Part shown: positions 31,943 through 33,840 of the stretch, one piece after another | Layout: every line of letters starts with the position of its first letter | Numbering within the stretch: position 1 is the first letter of the stretch | From: CAZPAH01 sp964584495 | GTDB lineage: Bacteria > Krumholzibacteriota > Krumholzibacteriia > Krumholzibacteriales > Krumholzibacteriaceae | Reading direction: 5' to 3' | NCBI GenBank assembly: GCA_964584495.1 | Contig: CAZPAH010000017.1 | Coordinates: 1-33,840, forward strand | DNA: 33,840 bases | The notes under the pieces: generated by a model | What the model was told of the DNA's origin: nothing | The model's input: the letters and a program-made list of their open reading frames with translations, nothing else | Databases searched by the model: none | Position numbers and translations under genes: made by a program

Positions 31943-33041
31943 ATTCAGGTTCATAGCGTTGAAGGAGCTTTATCATATCCTGCGCGATCCCAGATCGCTC
32001 GCGATAGTGTTCGCCATGCCGGTCGCTATGACCTTCCTATACGGTTACGCAATCAACCTAGATGTCGATAACGTCGTGTTGTCGATCATCGATGAGGATC
32101 GAAGCTACGCTTCGAGAGATCTGGCCGGCAGGTTTTACAACTCGCGCTATTTTAGCCGACCTGACAGGGAAACTGATCTGTCCGATCCGGACAAGCTTCT
32201 TCGATCCACTTCGAGCAGTGCGGTCCTGCTGATCAGACATGGATTCGCCTCGGCGCTGGAACGCGGCGAACAATTCGACCTGGGGCTGACTGTAGACGGC
32301 AGCGACAGCGCGCTCGGAGCAGCAGTGCAGAATTATGCGGACCTGGCGTTGCTAGGATTTCTCGCAGCGAGGAATCCCGGGCCCTCCTCCGTCCCCCGCG
32401 TGAATATTTCCTTTCAGATAAAGTACAATCCCGACCTGAAATCATCGCATTTCTTCGTTCCGGGTCTAGTGGCGATTATCCTTATGATGATCTGCGCGCT
32501 GCTTACATCGATAACGATCGCGAGGGAAAAAGAGACGGGTACGATGGAGCAGCTCCTGACGACACCGGTGAAGCCGTATGAGATTCTGCTCGGCAAGCTT
32601 ACCCCGTACATAGTGATAGCGCTTATGGACGGCATACTCGTGCTCGCTTTCGCCAAATTCGTTTTCGGTGTTCCGTTCGTAGGGTCACATCTGGTTCTTC
32701 TCGGTTTCGGCCTTCTCTACGTATCGACCTCGCTGTCGATAGGAATACTGATTTCTTCCCTTGTGGGAACGCAGCAGCTCGCGATGATGTTCTCGATGGT
32801 AGTGACCATGCTGCCGTCGGTCATGCTGAGCGGCTTCATATTTCCGATAAAAAATATGCCGGCTCTGCTGAGGGGGATAAGTCAAATCGTACCGGCCAGG
32901 TATTTTCTCGTGATTATCAGAGGGATAATGTTGAAGGGAACAGGGGCGAGGATACTGGCCGGGCAGGGGCTGTTCCTGCTAGTCCTGATGGCGATTCTTC
33001 TCGTGATAGCGGTGAAGCGTTTTTCCAGACAGGCGGCTTGA
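31935..33041 (+). CDS. ABC-2 type permease (YbhS-like)
   Basis: This 368-residue protein has one N-terminal membrane helix (about 22-40), a large periplasmic domain (about 45-170) and five C-terminal helices (from about 178 on). The family box TSITIAREKETGTMEQLLTTPVKPYEILLGKLTPY (EKExGTxEQLLxTP) is present. It forms half of the translocation path. Relatives export drugs, lipids or other hydrophobic compounds, and nothing here fixes the substrate. ATG at 31935, inside the end of the ATPase gene. Confidence 0.92.
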   Translation: MFRFRFIALKELYHILRDPRSLAIVFAMPVAMTFLYGYAINLDVDNVVLSIIDEDRSYASRDLAGRFYNSRYFSRPDRETDLSDPDKLLRSTSSSAVLLIRHGFASALERGEQFDLGLTVDGSDSALGAAVQNYADLALLGFLAARNPGPSSVPRVNISFQIKYNPDLKSSHFFVPGLVAIILMMICALLTSITIAREKETGTMEQLLTTPVKPYEILLGKLTPYIVIALMDGILVLAFAKFVFGVPFVGSHLVLLGFGLLYVSTSLSIGILISSLVGTQQLAMMFSMVVTMLPSVMLSGFIFPIKNMPALLRGISQIVPARYFLVIIRGIMLKGTGARILAGQGLFLLVLMAILLVIAVKRFSRQAA

Positions 33042-33043
33042 AA

Positions 33044-33840
33044 ATGTTCAGGGCATACGTGGGATTGGTTAAAAAGGAATTCATTCAGGTATTCCGGGAC
33101 AAGAATATGCTGAGGATGATTTTCGGAATGCCGATCGTACAGCTTATTTTATTCGGCTACGTGGTGAACGTCGACGTGAAAAAGATATCCTTGGACGTTT
33201 ACGATTACGACCGAGGCCGGCAGTCGCGGGACTTTATCGAGTCGATGAAAGCGGGAGAGTATTTCCTGCCCACAGACATGATCCAAGGCGGGTACGACCG
33301 TCCCCTTTGGACGATGCAGGAAAGATTCGAGAGGCGCGAGGCGGAGATGGCGCTTGTCATCCCGGCGGATTTCTCGGACGGGCTCGAGAGGAACGAGAAC
33401 GTGACGGTCGGCCTGACGGCCGACGGGACGGACGCCAACTTGGCGCGAACGGGGTCCGGGTACGCTTCCAGGATAGTGATGGATTTCTCGGAGGCAAAAA
33501 CAGGCCTGAAACCGCCGGTGACTATCAGGAGCAAGATCCTGTACAATCCGGAAAACGAATCCGTCTTTTATATGGTTCCGGGTATAGTGGCGACGATCCT
33601 GACTATGATAACCGTCATGCTTACGTCGATGGCGATCGTGCGCGAGCGGGAGATGGGAACCCTGGAGCAGCTTATGGTCACCCCGATAAGCTCGACTACG
33701 CTGATAATGGGCAAGATAAGCACTTTCGCCGTTCTCGGGATCGTGGCAATGAGCATCTCGCTCCTTCTGGGGGTTGTCTGGTTTCATATCCCATTCGTGG
33801 GTTCGCCGATTCTGCTTTTTTCGCTCGCACTCCTGTACCT
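33044..33840 (+). CDS. ABC-2 type permease (YbhR-like), 3' end outside the window
   Basis: The ATG at 33044, two bases after the previous stop, opens a frame that stays open to the last base (265 codons). It begins with LVKKEFIQVFRDKNMLRMIFGMPIVQLILFGYVVNVD, the same N-terminal helix pattern as the preceding permease. It has a large periplasmic domain and the box MAIVREREMGTLEQLMVTP. Two to three C-terminal helices are missing because the window ends. It is the second half-permease of the YbhSR-type pair. Confidence 0.92.
   Translation, partial: MFRAYVGLVKKEFIQVFRDKNMLRMIFGMPIVQLILFGYVVNVDVKKISLDVYDYDRGRQSRDFIESMKAGEYFLPTDMIQGGYDRPLWTMQERFERREAEMALVIPADFSDGLERNENVTVGLTADGTDANLARTGSGYASRIVMDFSEAKTGLKPPVTIRSKILYNPENESVFYMVPGIVATILTMITVMLTSMAIVREREMGTLEQLMVTPISSTTLIMGKISTFAVLGIVAMSISLLLGVVWFHIPFVGSPILLFSLALLY

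Noticed and set aside
1..33840. CRISPR arrays, tRNA or rRNA genes, insertion sequences, prophage or toxin-antitoxin pairs
   Set aside because: I saw no spaced repeat arrays, cloverleaf sequences, transposase or integrase frames, or toxin-like pairs.

Overview
The window is a GC-rich stretch from a diderm bacterium. It carries a TonB-dependent receptor, a TolC channel, a secretin and lipoproteins. It uses ATG, GTG and TTG starts with GGAGG-type ribosome binding sites. The Rnf complex and formiminotransferase-cyclodeaminase suggest an anaerobic or fermentative lifestyle. Two 10-N runs mark scaffold joins, so this is probably a draft or metagenome-derived genome. A member of the FCB-type candidate phyla (Krumholzibacteria/Eisenbacteria-like) is my guess from style only; no marker gene here settles it.

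Layout. (1) 2-739: C-terminal part of a TonB-dependent receptor. (2) 912-6232: complete rnfABCDGE for the Na+/H+-translocating ferredoxin:NAD+ oxidoreductase. rnfC is interrupted only by an artefactual N run. (3) 6229-10895, minus strand: apbE, a flavodoxin, pgi and a fused formiminotransferase/cyclodeaminase. ApbE attaches the FMN that RnfD and RnfG need, and its gene overlaps rnfE tail to tail. (4) 11004-13819: a TIM-barrel sugar isomerase-like protein, rmuC and a small STAS/SpoIIAA-like protein. (5) 14127-22971: a compact MSHA/type II secretion-like operon, in order pseudopilin, ATPase, platform protein, a pseudopilin with three C-terminal modules, fused PilM/PilN (GspL-like), PilO/GspM-like, GspC/PilP-like and an MshL-like secretin. 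An HDOD signalling protein follows. (6) 24112-24466: a frameshifted, truncated ABC-ATPase remnant. (7) 24541-27260: a four-gene cassette behind a good sigma-70-like promoter, with a TGS1-like methyltransferase, an SDR oxidoreductase, a tiny membrane peptide and a class III aminotransferase with a four-cysteine insert. (8) 27368-33840: a TetR-controlled YbhGFSR-like export operon (TetR, TolC, HlyD, two ATPases, two ABC-2 permeases). The HlyD gene carries a frameshifting deletion, and the second permease runs off the window.

How the genes work together. Rnf, ApbE and the flavodoxin form a flavin/low-potential electron-transfer neighbourhood. The pilus/secretion operon has one complete envelope-spanning assembly set but no prepilin peptidase and no retraction ATPase in the window. 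The last operon has its own strong promoter overlapped by a repeated palindrome, the expected arrangement for TetR autoregulation.

The observations most worth following are the three-module pseudopilin, the loss in RnfB of exactly the four cysteines that would bind one of its iron-sulfur clusters, and the methyltransferase/SDR/peptide/aminotransferase cassette.
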